Source: Deltaproteobacteria bacterium | GTDB lineage: Bacteria; Desulfobacterota; Desulfobacteria; Desulfobacterales; GCA-2748835 | Assembly: GCA_002748835.1 (NCBI GenBank) | Contig: PDTL01000020.1 | Coordinates: forward strand, 1 to 64,000 | Reading direction: 5' to 3' | Length of the DNA stretch: 64,000 nucleotides | Part shown: in pieces, positions 1 to 8,852 of the stretch | Layout: each line of letters opens with the position of its first letter | Numbering within the stretch: position 1 is the first letter of the stretch | Position numbers and translations under genes: made by a program | The notes under the pieces: generated by a model | Seen by the model: only the letters and a program-made list of their open reading frames with translations | Told to the model about the DNA's origin: nothing | The model's database searches: none

Positions 1-46
1 TGGTACTGCAAGGGCAGCCTTGTGGGAGCGTAGGACGCTGCCGGAA
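1..46 (+). rRNA. rrf: 5S ribosomal RNA, 3' end (partial)
   Basis: The first bases match the 3' third of bacterial 5S rRNA: TGGTACTGC, then TGTGGGAG, GTAGG and a GCTGCCGG end that would close helix I. The 5' two thirds lie outside the window. A strong terminator follows at once, which marks the end of an rRNA operon. The exact 3' end is uncertain by a few bases. Confidence 0.8.
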
Positions 47-50
47 TTAG

Positions 51-89
51 AAAACCCCCTTCAGACGATGATGTCTGGAGGGGGTTTTT
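51..89 (+). terminator. Rho-independent terminator of the rRNA operon
   Basis: AAAACCCCCTTCAGAC (51-66) pairs with GTCTGGAGGGGGTTTT (73-88), 16 pairs with one G-U, and ends in a T run. It lies a few bases after the 5S end. Confidence 0.9.
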
Positions 90-240
90 GCGTGTGAAGC
101 CCTTTCCCACCCTACCGATCTATCGTCACATCCATGGAATCGGTGCATGGGTTTGAAAATCGTGAATTTTGTAAAAGCCATGAAATTTATTATTACTCAT
201 TTCAAGTCGGCTGAGTTGTTCCAGAATGCGAAAAAAAACA

Positions 241-276
241 ATAAAAAAGGACTTACCGCAGCTGCTGTAAGTCCTT
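241..276 (-). terminator. Terminator of the tRNA-Met gene
   Basis: A perfect 10-bp inverted repeat, AAGGACTTAC (247-256) and GTAAGTCCTT (267-276), is followed on the minus strand by a T-rich stretch (complement of 241-248). It lies 8 bases past the tRNA 3' end. Confidence 0.85.
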
Positions 277-284
277 GAACGCCT

Positions 285-361
<77 letters not shown>

Positions 362-421
362 TCAGAATGAACCGAGTATAGTCCCAGGGAATGGTCCGCG
401 TCAAGGTATTTTGTGGGGCCC

Positions 422-742
422 TCAGCAGAGGCTGCAGATACGCTCGATGAGTGCGGTTTTACCGCCAGGATAGGTGTCTGGTTCCAGGATCCGCATCCGC
501 TTGGACCGGCTGGTGTGGCCGGAGATAATCTCGAGCCGTGAAGGCGGCAGTGAGAGCAGCTTTGCCATGAGCTTTATACACATCTTGTTGGCAGCCCCAT
601 CCACGGGCGGTGCTGTCAGCCGGACCTTGAGGGCGTCGCCGTAATAGCCGGCCACCGCATTTTTGGACGCTTTGGGCTGGACATAGAGGGTCAGCTGCAC
701 GTCTTTTGTGTCCGTTTTCAGAAATGAGGCGGTGGTGTCCAT
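422..742 (-). CDS. DUF167 (YggU) family protein
   Basis: A 106-residue protein with the family core: VQPKASKN near residue 22, a basic AKVRL-type strand (LKVRLTAPPVDGAANK) and an IISGHTSRSKR stretch near residue 75. The family is a small alpha/beta fold found in most bacteria with no settled biochemical role. The gene ends the hom-thrH run and starts 9 bases after the thrH stop, so it is probably co-transcribed. No convincing ribosome-binding site is visible before the ATG, which fits translation coupled to thrH. Confidence 0.85.
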   Translation of the reverse strand: MDTTASFLKTDTKDVQLTLYVQPKASKNAVAGYYGDALKVRLTAPPVDGAANKMCIKLMAKLLSLPPSRLEIISGHTSRSKRMRILEPDTYPGGKTALIERICSLC

Positions 743-751
743 ATCCGGCGG

Positions 752-1363
752 TTACCCTGCTTGGGTCAGAGACGCCTCTACCCGGGTTTTCAGGTCAGCA
801 TAATCGCGGGTGACCGGAAATTCAGGGTGATCGGCAATCACGTTGTCTGGTGGTGAAAAGAGGATACCGGTATGGGCGGCTTTGAGCATGCCGATATCGT
901 TATACGAATCCCCAAATGCTGTAATCCGGTAATTCAGGCTTTTTAAGGCCTCCACGGTTTTTTTCTTGGCATCGGGCTGGCGCAGTTGATAATCGGTGAT
1001 CCGATTGTCTGCATCAACGACCAGAGAATGGCAGAAGAGGGTGGGCATGCCCAGTTTTTTCATCAGCGGCCCGGCAAATTGTTCAAAGGTATCGGATACA
1101 ATGATGACCTGGGTCTGGCCGCGGAGACTGTCAAGAAAATCAACTGCGCCGTCAAGGGGATCAATGGTGGCGATCACATCCGTGATGTCTGTGAGCGTAA
1201 GCCCTTCACGATTCAGGATGCCAAGTCTTTTTTTCATCAGCACAGTGTAATCCGAAATATCCCGCGTGGTAAGCTTGAGTTCTTCGATACCGGTTTTCAG
1301 GGCTACGTTGATCCAGATTTCCGGGACAAACACCCCTTCAAGGTCAGAGCAGACAAGATTCAT
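752..1363 (-). CDS. thrH: ThrH-type phosphoserine phosphatase / homoserine phosphotransferase
   Basis: A HAD-superfamily enzyme of 203 residues. Motif I reads DLEGV rather than the DxDxT of ordinary phosphatases, the signature of ThrH. FGDSYNDIGML near residue 155 supplies the metal-binding acidic residues. ThrH enzymes remove phosphate from phosphoserine and can pass it to homoserine. The start chosen (MNLVCSD) has a GGAG six bases upstream and gives the family length; five extra codons are open upstream from a TTG. The gene follows hom by 86 bases in the same direction, so homoserine made by Hom is a plausible phosphate acceptor here, in place of a ThrB kinase. That role is an inference. 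Confidence 0.85.
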   Translation of the reverse strand: MNLVCSDLEGVFVPEIWINVALKTGIEELKLTTRDISDYTVLMKKRLGILNREGLTLTDITDVIATIDPLDGAVDFLDSLRGQTQVIIVSDTFEQFAGPLMKKLGMPTLFCHSLVVDADNRITDYQLRQPDAKKKTVEALKSLNYRITAFGDSYNDIGMLKAAHTGILFSPPDNVIADHPEFPVTRDYADLKTRVEASLTQAG

Positions 1364-1449
1364 CGTATTCTCCATCAAGCAGCGGCTGTGAACCGCACCG
1401 TTGCATTTGCGTGTTGAAATATCCGTAGTTGAACGGGGGAAGAGACGCG

Positions 1450-2778
1450 CTAATCGTCTGTTTCCTGCAGGGCATCTTCTTCCAGGATCCGGATCATGAC
1501 CGGTTCGCTGATCAACGTCGGGAGTTCCCGTATCGCATCCAGGGCTTGCTGTACTTCAGCCTCTTTTGCCATGTGGGTGATCATGACAATGGGAATACCG
1601 CCGTTTTTCTTGCGTCCCATTTGTTGAACGGACTGGATACTGATGCCGTATTCTGCCAGTATACCGGACAACCTGGAAAAAACACCCGGGCGGTCATCCG
1701 CAGAAAACCGGAAATAATACCGGCCTTCCGTGGCCATGATGGAAACGGGTCTGAGCTGTGGGCGCCTCGGATCGATCATACCGGTCTGGATAAACCGCAA
1801 ACCGGATGCGGAAAGCAGGTTTCTGGCCTGGTCAACGGTATCGCTGACAACAGCGCTGGCCGTCGGCATCATGCCGGCGCCATGGCCGTACAGTACCATC
1901 TCACCAATGGCATCGGCCTTGACGCTGAGGGCGTTGAAAGACCCTTCAACGTTGGACAACATGTCGTTCAAGGGGATCATGGCCGGGTGAACACGGGTGC
2001 TGATCTTTCCGTTTTTGTTTTCCGCACGCGCAATGAGTTTTACGCGGTAACCAAACTCGGATGCATAGTGAACATCCAGATGGCTCAGCCCATTGATCCC
2101 CTCGACATACACGGCGTCCAGATCAATCGGTGTTCCCCATGCCAGTGCGGAGAGCAGGGCGAGTTTATGGGCAGCGTCAATGCCTTCAATGTCCAGCGTG
2201 GGGTCTGCTTCGGCAAAACCTTTATCCTGAGCTTCTTTCAGGGCTGCTTCAAAAGAGGCCCCGCTATGGGTCATCCGGGTCAGGATGAAGTTGCAGGTGC
2301 CGTTCAGGATACCGTTCATGGAGAAGATTTCGTTGCCAACCAGTGATTCCCGGAGGGTTTTAATGATGGGAATGCAGCCGGCAACACTGGCTTCAAAGGC
2401 AATGTCGACGCCCTTTTCACGGGCAAGCGCGAAGAGGCGGTTGCCGTCTTCAGCCAGCAGCGCCTTGTTGGCTGTCACCACCTGCTTGCCGTTCTGGATG
2501 GCAGCTTCGACCAACTCGCACGCGATGGTGGTGCCGCCGATGAGTTCGATGATAATATCGATTTCAGGATCATTGACCACATCATAGGCATCTGTGGTGA
2601 ACAATGCCCGGGGAATGGGATGACTCCGTTTTTTATCCGGTTCAGGGTCGGCAATACGTTTGAGCACCAGCATGGCGCCAACACGGGAGGCCAGGAGGTC
2701 TTGCTGACTGAGCAGAATGCGTGATACGCCCGTCCCGACGGTTCCGCATCCGAGCAATCCAATATTGATCTGTTCCAT
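1450..2778 (-). CDS. hom: Homoserine dehydrogenase
   Basis: Reduces aspartate semialdehyde to homoserine, the branch leading to threonine and methionine. It has 442 residues. An N-terminal Rossmann motif GLLGCGTVGTG (residues 8-18) binds NAD(P). The catalytic domain includes NGILNGTCNFIL and the FAEADPTLDIEG loop. The last 90 or so residues form an ACT domain (RFSADDRPGVFSRLSGIL), the usual site of threonine feedback inhibition. Length and order are typical of the monofunctional enzyme. It heads a hom-thrH-DUF167 run and is divergent from purM across a 250-bp AT-rich gap. Confidence 0.95.
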   Translation of the reverse strand: MEQINIGLLGCGTVGTGVSRILLSQQDLLASRVGAMLVLKRIADPEPDKKRSHPIPRALFTTDAYDVVNDPEIDIIIELIGGTTIACELVEAAIQNGKQVVTANKALLAEDGNRLFALAREKGVDIAFEASVAGCIPIIKTLRESLVGNEIFSMNGILNGTCNFILTRMTHSGASFEAALKEAQDKGFAEADPTLDIEGIDAAHKLALLSALAWGTPIDLDAVYVEGINGLSHLDVHYASEFGYRVKLIARAENKNGKISTRVHPAMIPLNDMLSNVEGSFNALSVKADAIGEMVLYGHGAGMMPTASAVVSDTVDQARNLLSASGLRFIQTGMIDPRRPQLRPVSIMATEGRYYFRFSADDRPGVFSRLSGILAEYGISIQSVQQMGRKKNGGIPIVMITHMAKEAEVQQALDAIRELPTLISEPVMIRILEEDALQETDD

Positions 2779-2963
2779 AGAGTAATCCAGATAGTTAGAT
2801 TTTATTTCTTTAGTTCATTTGTTAATGAGTGAAATTGAAGTGGCCTTCAATGTATCGATACCTATTTGTAATTATTATTTAATGACATAGAACACATGCG
2901 CTTTGATGATTAAATAATGATCAATGAATACAATAAGAAAGCGATATTGTCAAAAAAAATGTT

Positions 2964-2992
2964 TTGACTTTTTGGGTGGTTGTGGATAATTT
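2964..2992 (+). promoter_or_regulatory. Possible promoter for purM-tsaD
   Basis: TTGACT at 2964-2969, then GATAAT at 2985-2990 (15-base gap) or TAATTT at 2987-2992 (17-base gap), 35-45 bases before the purM ATG in an AT-rich divergent region. Only sequence resemblance supports it. Confidence 0.35.
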
Positions 2993-3028
2993 AATCTGGA
3001 TGGAACTTCATTCATAAGGGAGTGATCA

Positions 3029-4078
3029 ATGACCCAATCGATGTCGTATGCCGATGCGGGTGTCGATATTGACAAAGGCAATCAGCTGGTACGTGCAATC
3101 AAGGAGATTGCAAAGCAGACCCCCAGGTCCGGTGTGATGGGTGAAATCGGCGGCTTTGGCGGGCTTTTTTCACTGAGCCTTGCCAATATTGAAAACCCGG
3201 TGCTGGTCAGTTCTACCGACGGTGTGGGGACCAAACTCAAAGTCGCTTTCATGATGGATAAGCATGACACGGTCGGCATAGACCTGGTGGCCATGTGCGT
3301 CAATGATATCCTCGTACAGGGCGCAAAACCGCTTTTTTTTCTGGATTATATTTCTATGGGCGTGCTGCGGACCGAAACAGCCACTCACATTATTTCCGGC
3401 ATTGCCGAGGGGTGCCGTCAGGCCCAATGCGCACTGATTGGTGGAGAAACCGCCGAGATGCCGGACATGTATCAGCCGGGAGAATATGATCTGGCCGGGT
3501 TTGCCGTTGGTTTGGTGGATAATGAAAAGATTATTGACGGCTCGGATATCCATGTGGGTCACAAGCTCATCGGACTCGCCTCCAGCGGCCTGCACAGTAA
3601 CGGGTACTCCCTTGTCCGTAAGATTTGTTTTGACCATCTGGGACTTACCGTGGATTCCCATGTGGAAGCCCTTGGGTGCAGCCTTGGTGAGGCGATTCTC
3701 ACACCGACCCGGATTTATGCGGAAACCCTGCAGCAGCTGGTCAAGCGTCAGCCAATTCATGGGCTTGCCCATATCACCGGCGGCGGTATTGGGGAAAACG
3801 TGGTCCGGGTGCTTCCCAACCGGTGTAAGGTCCGCATTGAAAAAAACAGCTGGGAGATACCCCCTATTTTTTCTTTTCTCCAGGATGCTGGAAACGTTGC
3901 GCCGGATGAAATGATGCGTACGTTCAACAACGGTATCGGGATGGTGGTCGTGGTGCCGGACAAATGCGCCCAGGATGTCTTTGATATTTTTAATTCCATG
4001 GAAGGTGAAACCGCGTTTATGATCGGTGATGTGGTCCAGCGCGACAGTGATGCCGATCCACAGGTGGCATGGGTCTAA
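3029..4078 (+). CDS. purM: Phosphoribosylformylglycinamidine cyclo-ligase (AIR synthetase)
   Basis: Closes the imidazole ring of AIR in purine synthesis, using ATP. The 349-residue protein has the family landmarks in order: GGFGGLF near residue 40, SSTDGVGTKLKVA near 60, the GGETAEMPDMY motif near 138, GLHSNGYSLVR near 185, and HITGGGIGENV near 249. An AGGGAG site sits 6 bases before the ATG. tsaD starts 9 bases after its stop, so the two are probably one transcript. Confidence 0.97.
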   Translation: MTQSMSYADAGVDIDKGNQLVRAIKEIAKQTPRSGVMGEIGGFGGLFSLSLANIENPVLVSSTDGVGTKLKVAFMMDKHDTVGIDLVAMCVNDILVQGAKPLFFLDYISMGVLRTETATHIISGIAEGCRQAQCALIGGETAEMPDMYQPGEYDLAGFAVGLVDNEKIIDGSDIHVGHKLIGLASSGLHSNGYSLVRKICFDHLGLTVDSHVEALGCSLGEAILTPTRIYAETLQQLVKRQPIHGLAHITGGGIGENVVRVLPNRCKVRIEKNSWEIPPIFSFLQDAGNVAPDEMMRTFNNGIGMVVVVPDKCAQDVFDIFNSMEGETAFMIGDVVQRDSDADPQVAWV

Positions 4079-4087
4079 CCGGCTGTC

Positions 4088-5113
4088 ATGATCGTTCTGG
4101 GTATTGAATCTTCGTGTGATGAGACCGCCGCTTCCGTTGTCAGAGACGGCATGTCCGTTCTTTCCTCTGTGGTTGCCACCCAGATAGATGTTCATCATTC
4201 CTTTGGCGGGGTTGTGCCGGAGCTGGCGTCGCGACAGCATCTTGAAGCCATTGTTCCGGTGGTAACCGAAGCCCTTGACACTGCCGGCATCGGTCCGGAA
4301 GGGATTGACGGTGTGGCCGTGACCCGCGGACCCGGTCTGGTGGGGGCCCTGCTTGTGGGCTATTCCTTCGGAAAGGCGTTTGCCCTTTCCCGGGGGATTC
4401 CCTGGATCGGTGTGGATCATCTGGCCGGGCATCTGCATTCGATTTTTCTCGGTGATCATCCGCCGGAATATCCCTATGTCGCACTGCTCGCCTCAGGGGG
4501 GCATACCGCGATCTATTATGTGAAAAGCCCCATGGATGTGGAATGGATGGGACAGACCCGGGATGATGCAGCCGGTGAAGCCTATGACAAGGTCTCTAAA
4601 ATGCTCGGCCTCGGTTACCCGGGCGGCAGGGTGATCGACGATCTGGCCCATGCGGCGGCTGAAAAAAACACGGTACCGGTGGTGACATTTCCCAGACCCT
4701 TTCTGGATAAAAACGGATTTGATTTTAGTTTCAGCGGCCTTAAATCAGCGGTTAGCCGTTTTATTTCCGCAGATCCGCACACCCAGCCGGATGTGGCTGA
4801 AATTGCACGGGCGTTTCAGGCATCCGTGGTTGACGTGCTCAGTTGCAAACTCATGCATGCGGCAGCAGTGAAGTCCTGCAGACATGTGGTCCTGGTGGGC
4901 GGCGTTGCGGCAAACCGGGGTCTGCGAAGCCGTTTGTCAGAGGATGCGGAAAAAGCCGGCAGGCAGTTTTATGTTCCCCCGCAGCACTATTGCGGAGACA
5001 ATGCTGCCATGATTGCCTCACTCGGGTATCACTATCTCAACGCGGGAATCACCAGTCCTCTTTTAGAAGATGTGTATTCCCGATCACCCCTGCGTCCCCC
5101 GCTGCAATGCTGA
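4088..5113 (+). CDS. tsaD: tRNA N6-adenosine threonylcarbamoyltransferase
   Basis: Transfers threonylcarbamoyl to A37 of tRNAs that read ANN codons, together with TsaB and TsaE. It has 341 residues and an ASKHA fold. GIESSCDETAASVV opens the protein, the metal-binding histidines are in DHLAGHLHSIF near residue 110, ASGGHTAIY follows near 137, then FSFSGLKSA near 217 and VGGVAANRGLR near 264. Length is normal. The gene lies 9 bases downstream of purM. Confidence 0.97.
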   Translation: MIVLGIESSCDETAASVVRDGMSVLSSVVATQIDVHHSFGGVVPELASRQHLEAIVPVVTEALDTAGIGPEGIDGVAVTRGPGLVGALLVGYSFGKAFALSRGIPWIGVDHLAGHLHSIFLGDHPPEYPYVALLASGGHTAIYYVKSPMDVEWMGQTRDDAAGEAYDKVSKMLGLGYPGGRVIDDLAHAAAEKNTVPVVTFPRPFLDKNGFDFSFSGLKSAVSRFISADPHTQPDVAEIARAFQASVVDVLSCKLMHAAAVKSCRHVVLVGGVAANRGLRSRLSEDAEKAGRQFYVPPQHYCGDNAAMIASLGYHYLNAGITSPLLEDVYSRSPLRPPLQC

Positions 5114-5145
5114 AAAAACCCGGATACCCTGGCAACGGTTTTTTT
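5113..5145. terminator. Possible bidirectional terminator between tsaD and mltG
   Basis: AAAAAACC (5113-5120) can pair with GGTTTTTT (5137-5144) across a 16-base loop, giving an A tract on one side and a T tract on the other between convergent genes. The stem is short and mostly A-T, so this is a weak call. Confidence 0.35.
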
Positions 5146-5199
5146 ATTGATTTCAAGCAGCCAATCGCCCTTGGTAAACGGATGGCATGAACGGGAGGG

Positions 5200-6207
5200 T
5201 TACCGTCGCAGCTGGTATTTAATCACAGCTTTGTTGTGTTCACGCAGGTTCTTTGAAAAGTGATGCGACCCATTTTGTTTTGAAACAAAAAAGATGAACT
5301 CCGTAGTTTCAGGATAGAGGGCCGCATGGAGTGCTGCTGCACCGGGATTGGCAATGGGGCCGGGCGGAAGCCCGTTGATCCGGTAGGTATTGTAGGGCGT
5401 CCAGGTTTTCAGGTGCTTGCGGGTGATATTGCCGTCAAAATCAGGGATGCCGTAAATCACCGTGGGGTCTGATTCCAGCCGCATCTCGCGTTTCAGGCGG
5501 TTGTGAAACACCGATGCGATCCGCGGGCGTTCCTCGGGGGCGCCGGTCTCCTTTTCAATGATTGAGGCCAGGGTCACCACCTGATGGGGGGATAACCCAA
5601 TTGTTGTTGCGCGTTGCTTCCATGCATCTGTAAATACAGAAGAAAATCGATGGGCCATGGCGCTCACCACCGCGTCAGCATCCGTTTGCAGGGGAAAATA
5701 ATAGGTATCTGGAAACAGGTAGCCCTCAAGGTTTTGTGTGGGAATCTGAAGGCGGTTGCGCCAGGTTTCTGCGGCTGCAGCTGCAATGAAGTCCGCTTTT
5801 TTTATTCCACAGGGCAGGGCCGCGACACGCCCGGCAATCTGCGAAAGTGTGAAGCCTTCTGGAATGGTCAGCCGATAGAGTCGGACCTTTCCCTCTGCCA
5901 GATATTTCAGGAGTTCGATGGGGGTGAATCCGGTGCTGATGTAAAAATCTCCGGCATGCAGCTGGGTGTCGTATTTTGTGTATCGGGCAATGAGTCTAAA
6001 TTTACGGGATGAGATGTCCAGACCTGCCTCACGAAGCGTTGCAATGACATCAAAGAGCGTGTCTCCCTTGCGGATGGTGAGGGAAATGTGCCGGGCATCG
6101 GTCTCGAGCGGGGTGTTGGCATAGGTTCTCATGTGCTGCACGCCCAGAGACACGCACACGGCTGACATGATGAGAATGATGACGGCAAGCAGGATGAGCC
6201 GTTTCAA
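5200..6207 (-). CDS. mltG: Endolytic murein transglycosylase MltG
   Basis: Cleaves growing glycan strands and sets their length in peptidoglycan synthesis. The 335-residue protein has an N-terminal membrane anchor (residues 1-25), a LysM-like stretch (IRKGDTLFDVIATL) and the YceG domain. NLEGYLFPDTYYFP is near residue 160, ASIIEKETG carries the likely catalytic glutamate near 217, and the C-terminal PPGPIANPGAAAL motif is near 278. All family landmarks are present. It converges on tsaD. Confidence 0.95.
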   Translation of the reverse strand: MKRLILLAVIILIMSAVCVSLGVQHMRTYANTPLETDARHISLTIRKGDTLFDVIATLREAGLDISSRKFRLIARYTKYDTQLHAGDFYISTGFTPIELLKYLAEGKVRLYRLTIPEGFTLSQIAGRVAALPCGIKKADFIAAAAAETWRNRLQIPTQNLEGYLFPDTYYFPLQTDADAVVSAMAHRFSSVFTDAWKQRATTIGLSPHQVVTLASIIEKETGAPEERPRIASVFHNRLKREMRLESDPTVIYGIPDFDGNITRKHLKTWTPYNTYRINGLPPGPIANPGAAALHAALYPETTEFIFFVSKQNGSHHFSKNLREHNKAVIKYQLRR

Positions 6208-6491
6208 AATCTGCTCCTTCTGGTACGTCGATACCCGTATGCGGGAACGCAGGTTTCCATCGGGATCGATTGGAGGGGTCGTGTTGCATGAGAGATGTTA
6301 AATAATCCGGAACGGGCGCTTTGTAAATGGAAAAATCGTAAAGATTGCCATGCTTTTTTTTGTTTAACGTATCTCGGGTGTTGTCGTGGCATTTGAGCCG
6401 AGACCGTCGATGCAGGACCAAATGCCTTGCAGGTTTGTCGATGGAATCAACGCGACGGTTGTCTTGAACCCCAAATGATCAGGGAGCCTCC

Positions 6492-7724
6492 ATGATCTTC
6501 TTTAAAGCCCTTGCCATTGTCTTTACCTTATGTGCCGTGTTCGGCTTTTTGAATGTCCGGTTTCTCAAACTGCCGCCGACCATCGGGCTGCTGATATTTT
6601 CCATTGTGCTGGCGATCTGTGTCCGGTTTTCCGGGAGCATGGGCGTTCACCCAGGCCTTGAAACCTGGATTCAGGGAGTTGATTTCAATGAAACCCTGAT
6701 GGTGGGGCTCTTGTCATATCTTCTGTTTGCCGGCGCGCTCCATGTGAACCTGGACGATCTCTGGACGTACAGGGGAGAGATTGGTATGCTCTCAACCATC
6801 GGTGTGCTGGTGTCCACGTTTCTCGTGGGGGCTGCCATCTACGGCATTACCTGGGCGGCCGGCAAGCCCCTGCCAGTGATGTATGCCTTGCTTTTTGGTG
6901 CCATGATTTCGCCGACCGACCCCATTGCCGTGCTCGGAATCATGAAACAGGCAGGTGCCCCCCATGATCTATCGGTGAAGATTTCCGGCGAATCTCTGTT
7001 TAACGACGGTATCGGCGTGGTGGTCTTTCTGGTGCTCGCAGGGCTGGCAACCGGAACCAGCCATCTGAGTGCCGGCCATGTAGGCCACCTGGTGGGTCTG
7101 GAGATCGGTGGCGGAATTCTGCTCGGACTGGTCCTGGGCGGCATCGCATTTGTTGCATTGAAGTCCATTGACGATTATCCGGTGGAAATTCTCATCACCC
7201 TGGCAGTGGTCACAGGCGGTTATGCCCTGGCCCTGATCTGGCATCTCTCCGGTCCCATTGCTGTTGTGGTGGCCGGACTGATGATCGGAAACCATGGCCG
7301 CAGGCTGGCCATGTCTGAAAAAACGCGGCAGCATTTGGACCTGTTCTGGGCCTTGGTGGATGAAATTCTCAATGCGGTTCTGTTTGTGCTTATCGGGCTT
7401 GAAGTGGTCCTGGTCTCCATCGCGGGCTGGCATCTGATTATGGGCCTGGTTGCTATCCCGGTTGTGCTCTTTGCCCGGTATGCGTGCGTCAAGGGAACGT
7501 TAGCACTTTTCAAAGCCAGTGCTTCCGGCACTGCGGGTGTGCTCACCTGGGCCGGACTGCGGGGGGGGATCTCGGTAGCGCTGGCCCTGTCGTTGCCGGC
7601 GTGCGAGATGCGGGAACTCCTGCTCACCATGACCTACTGCGTGGTGGCGTTTTCTCTGGTGGTCCAGGGGCTGAGTATCAGGCGTCTGTTGGCGTGGTAT
7701 ATCCAGGGTGTTGACGGACGATGA
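6492..7724 (+). CDS. CPA1-family Na+/H+ antiporter (NhaP type)
   Basis: A 410-residue inner-membrane protein with about 12 hydrophobic segments. The ion-site motifs of CPA1 antiporters are visible: GAMISPTDPIAVLGIMK near residue 137 and GESLFNDGIGVVVF (the ND pair) near 167, then WAGLRGGISVALALSLP near 352, also typical. It lacks the long cytoplasmic C-terminal tail of some NhaP and NHE proteins. AGGGAG precedes the ATG by 5 bases. It likely exchanges sodium (or potassium) for protons; ion choice cannot be read from sequence. It stands alone. Confidence 0.9.
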   Translation: MIFFKALAIVFTLCAVFGFLNVRFLKLPPTIGLLIFSIVLAICVRFSGSMGVHPGLETWIQGVDFNETLMVGLLSYLLFAGALHVNLDDLWTYRGEIGMLSTIGVLVSTFLVGAAIYGITWAAGKPLPVMYALLFGAMISPTDPIAVLGIMKQAGAPHDLSVKISGESLFNDGIGVVVFLVLAGLATGTSHLSAGHVGHLVGLEIGGGILLGLVLGGIAFVALKSIDDYPVEILITLAVVTGGYALALIWHLSGPIAVVVAGLMIGNHGRRLAMSEKTRQHLDLFWALVDEILNAVLFVLIGLEVVLVSIAGWHLIMGLVAIPVVLFARYACVKGTLALFKASASGTAGVLTWAGLRGGISVALALSLPACEMRELLLTMTYCVVAFSLVVQGLSIRRLLAWYIQGVDGR

Positions 7725-7817
7725 CGCTGTGCATACAAGATCCCCAGACAACAGGGAAGATCGTCATTTTACGCAGGAGACGCAAACGACCCTGTCTTGA
7801 AAAACAGCCGTTGGTTT

Positions 7818-8570
7818 CTATTTGCTCAATTCGTCCGGTAAGAGGAAACGCCGATACCACGCGCAGGCGGTATCCAGAAACACCGCCTGATCCGCAGCCG
7901 CGCTCATCCGGTGGTCACCGCCTTGAAAGACCACCAGCTGTTTGGGTGCGGTTGCGGCTTTAACCGTTTCCTGCCCATTGTCCACCGGAACAATGTCATC
8001 CGCATTGCCATGAAAAACCAATAGATGGTGTATTGCCGGCAGCCGGTCTGAGATGTCGAAATCCAGATTTTTCCGGTAAAACGCAGGGGTCAGTACTGCA
8101 GCGTCGGCATTTTCATGCTCCGGAGCTTTGGTGAGCATACGGCTGCGAATGGGCGGTGCGATCACAACAATGGCTGCTGCCTCGGGATGATCCTGAAATA
8201 CGGACAAGGCCGTGGCACCGCCCAGGCTGGAACCGAAAAGGGCAAATCGGTCTCCGGTTTCTGGCAGGGATCGCGCGTATGCGATGGCGGCAGTTAGGTC
8301 TTCGCACCGGTTCGGCAAGGTGGTGACCGATTCAAAATGCCCTTCACTGGTGCCGCAGCCTTTATGATGAAACCTGAAATAAGCGATACCGCACGTATTC
8401 AGCTGCTCAGCAAGGGCGATCTGCTTGGCGGAGTTGCCGTCACTGGCAAGCCCGTGACTCCCGATCACCACGGGTGGGGCGGCAGCGGTCTTTTTCGCGG
8501 GAAGGTGCAGAAAACCGTCCAGCCGAAATCCGCCGGACGTAAATGATAGGGGATGGGCGGCTGTTTGCAT
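7818..8570 (-). CDS. Alpha/beta hydrolase (serine aminopeptidase-like, DUF-type esterase)
   Basis: A 250-residue alpha/beta hydrolase. Landmarks are the oxyanion strand VVIGSHGLASDGNS, FRFHHKGCGTSEG, the nucleophile elbow GSSLGG (Ser), FHGNADDIVP with the acid, and GGDHRMS with the catalytic histidine. No signal peptide is seen, so it is probably cytoplasmic. The start chosen, MQTAAHPL, has GGAGA seven bases upstream; a longer reading frame of 26 more codons has no such site. The substrate is unknown; short acyl esters are likely. Confidence 0.85.
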   Translation of the reverse strand: MQTAAHPLSFTSGGFRLDGFLHLPAKKTAAAPPVVIGSHGLASDGNSAKQIALAEQLNTCGIAYFRFHHKGCGTSEGHFESVTTLPNRCEDLTAAIAYARSLPETGDRFALFGSSLGGATALSVFQDHPEAAAIVVIAPPIRSRMLTKAPEHENADAAVLTPAFYRKNLDFDISDRLPAIHHLLVFHGNADDIVPVDNGQETVKAATAPKQLVVFQGGDHRMSAAADQAVFLDTACAWYRRFLLPDELSK

Positions 8571-8852
8571 GGGCTTCTCCTTGCTATAAACACAACTGTT
8601 CTCTATACTAGGTCGCTTGTAAAATCGAGAGCAGACCGGAAATGTCATCTGCTGCCCCTATTTAAGCAGGATTCGGGTTCCTCTGCAAGCCGCATGAGCG
8701 GTTGCGTCGCTTTTTATCGGATCCGGTCTTTTATGCAGCGCAGCAGATGCGGCAAAAAACACACGGGGTTGATTGTTTCTAGCGGTGTCATGGATGATAT
8801 CAGTCGGGTCACGAAACGCTGACGTATTTTTGAGATAAGGATTTGTGAACGT

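Noticed and set aside
986..2587. Long plus-strand frames opposite thrH and hom
   Set aside because: They are antisense shadows of well-conserved enzymes with atypical composition and no family match.
8571..8852. Plus-strand frame between the hydrolase and the rRNA methyltransferase
   Set aside because: No ribosome-binding site or protein-like pattern; it overlaps the promoter region of the divergent genes.
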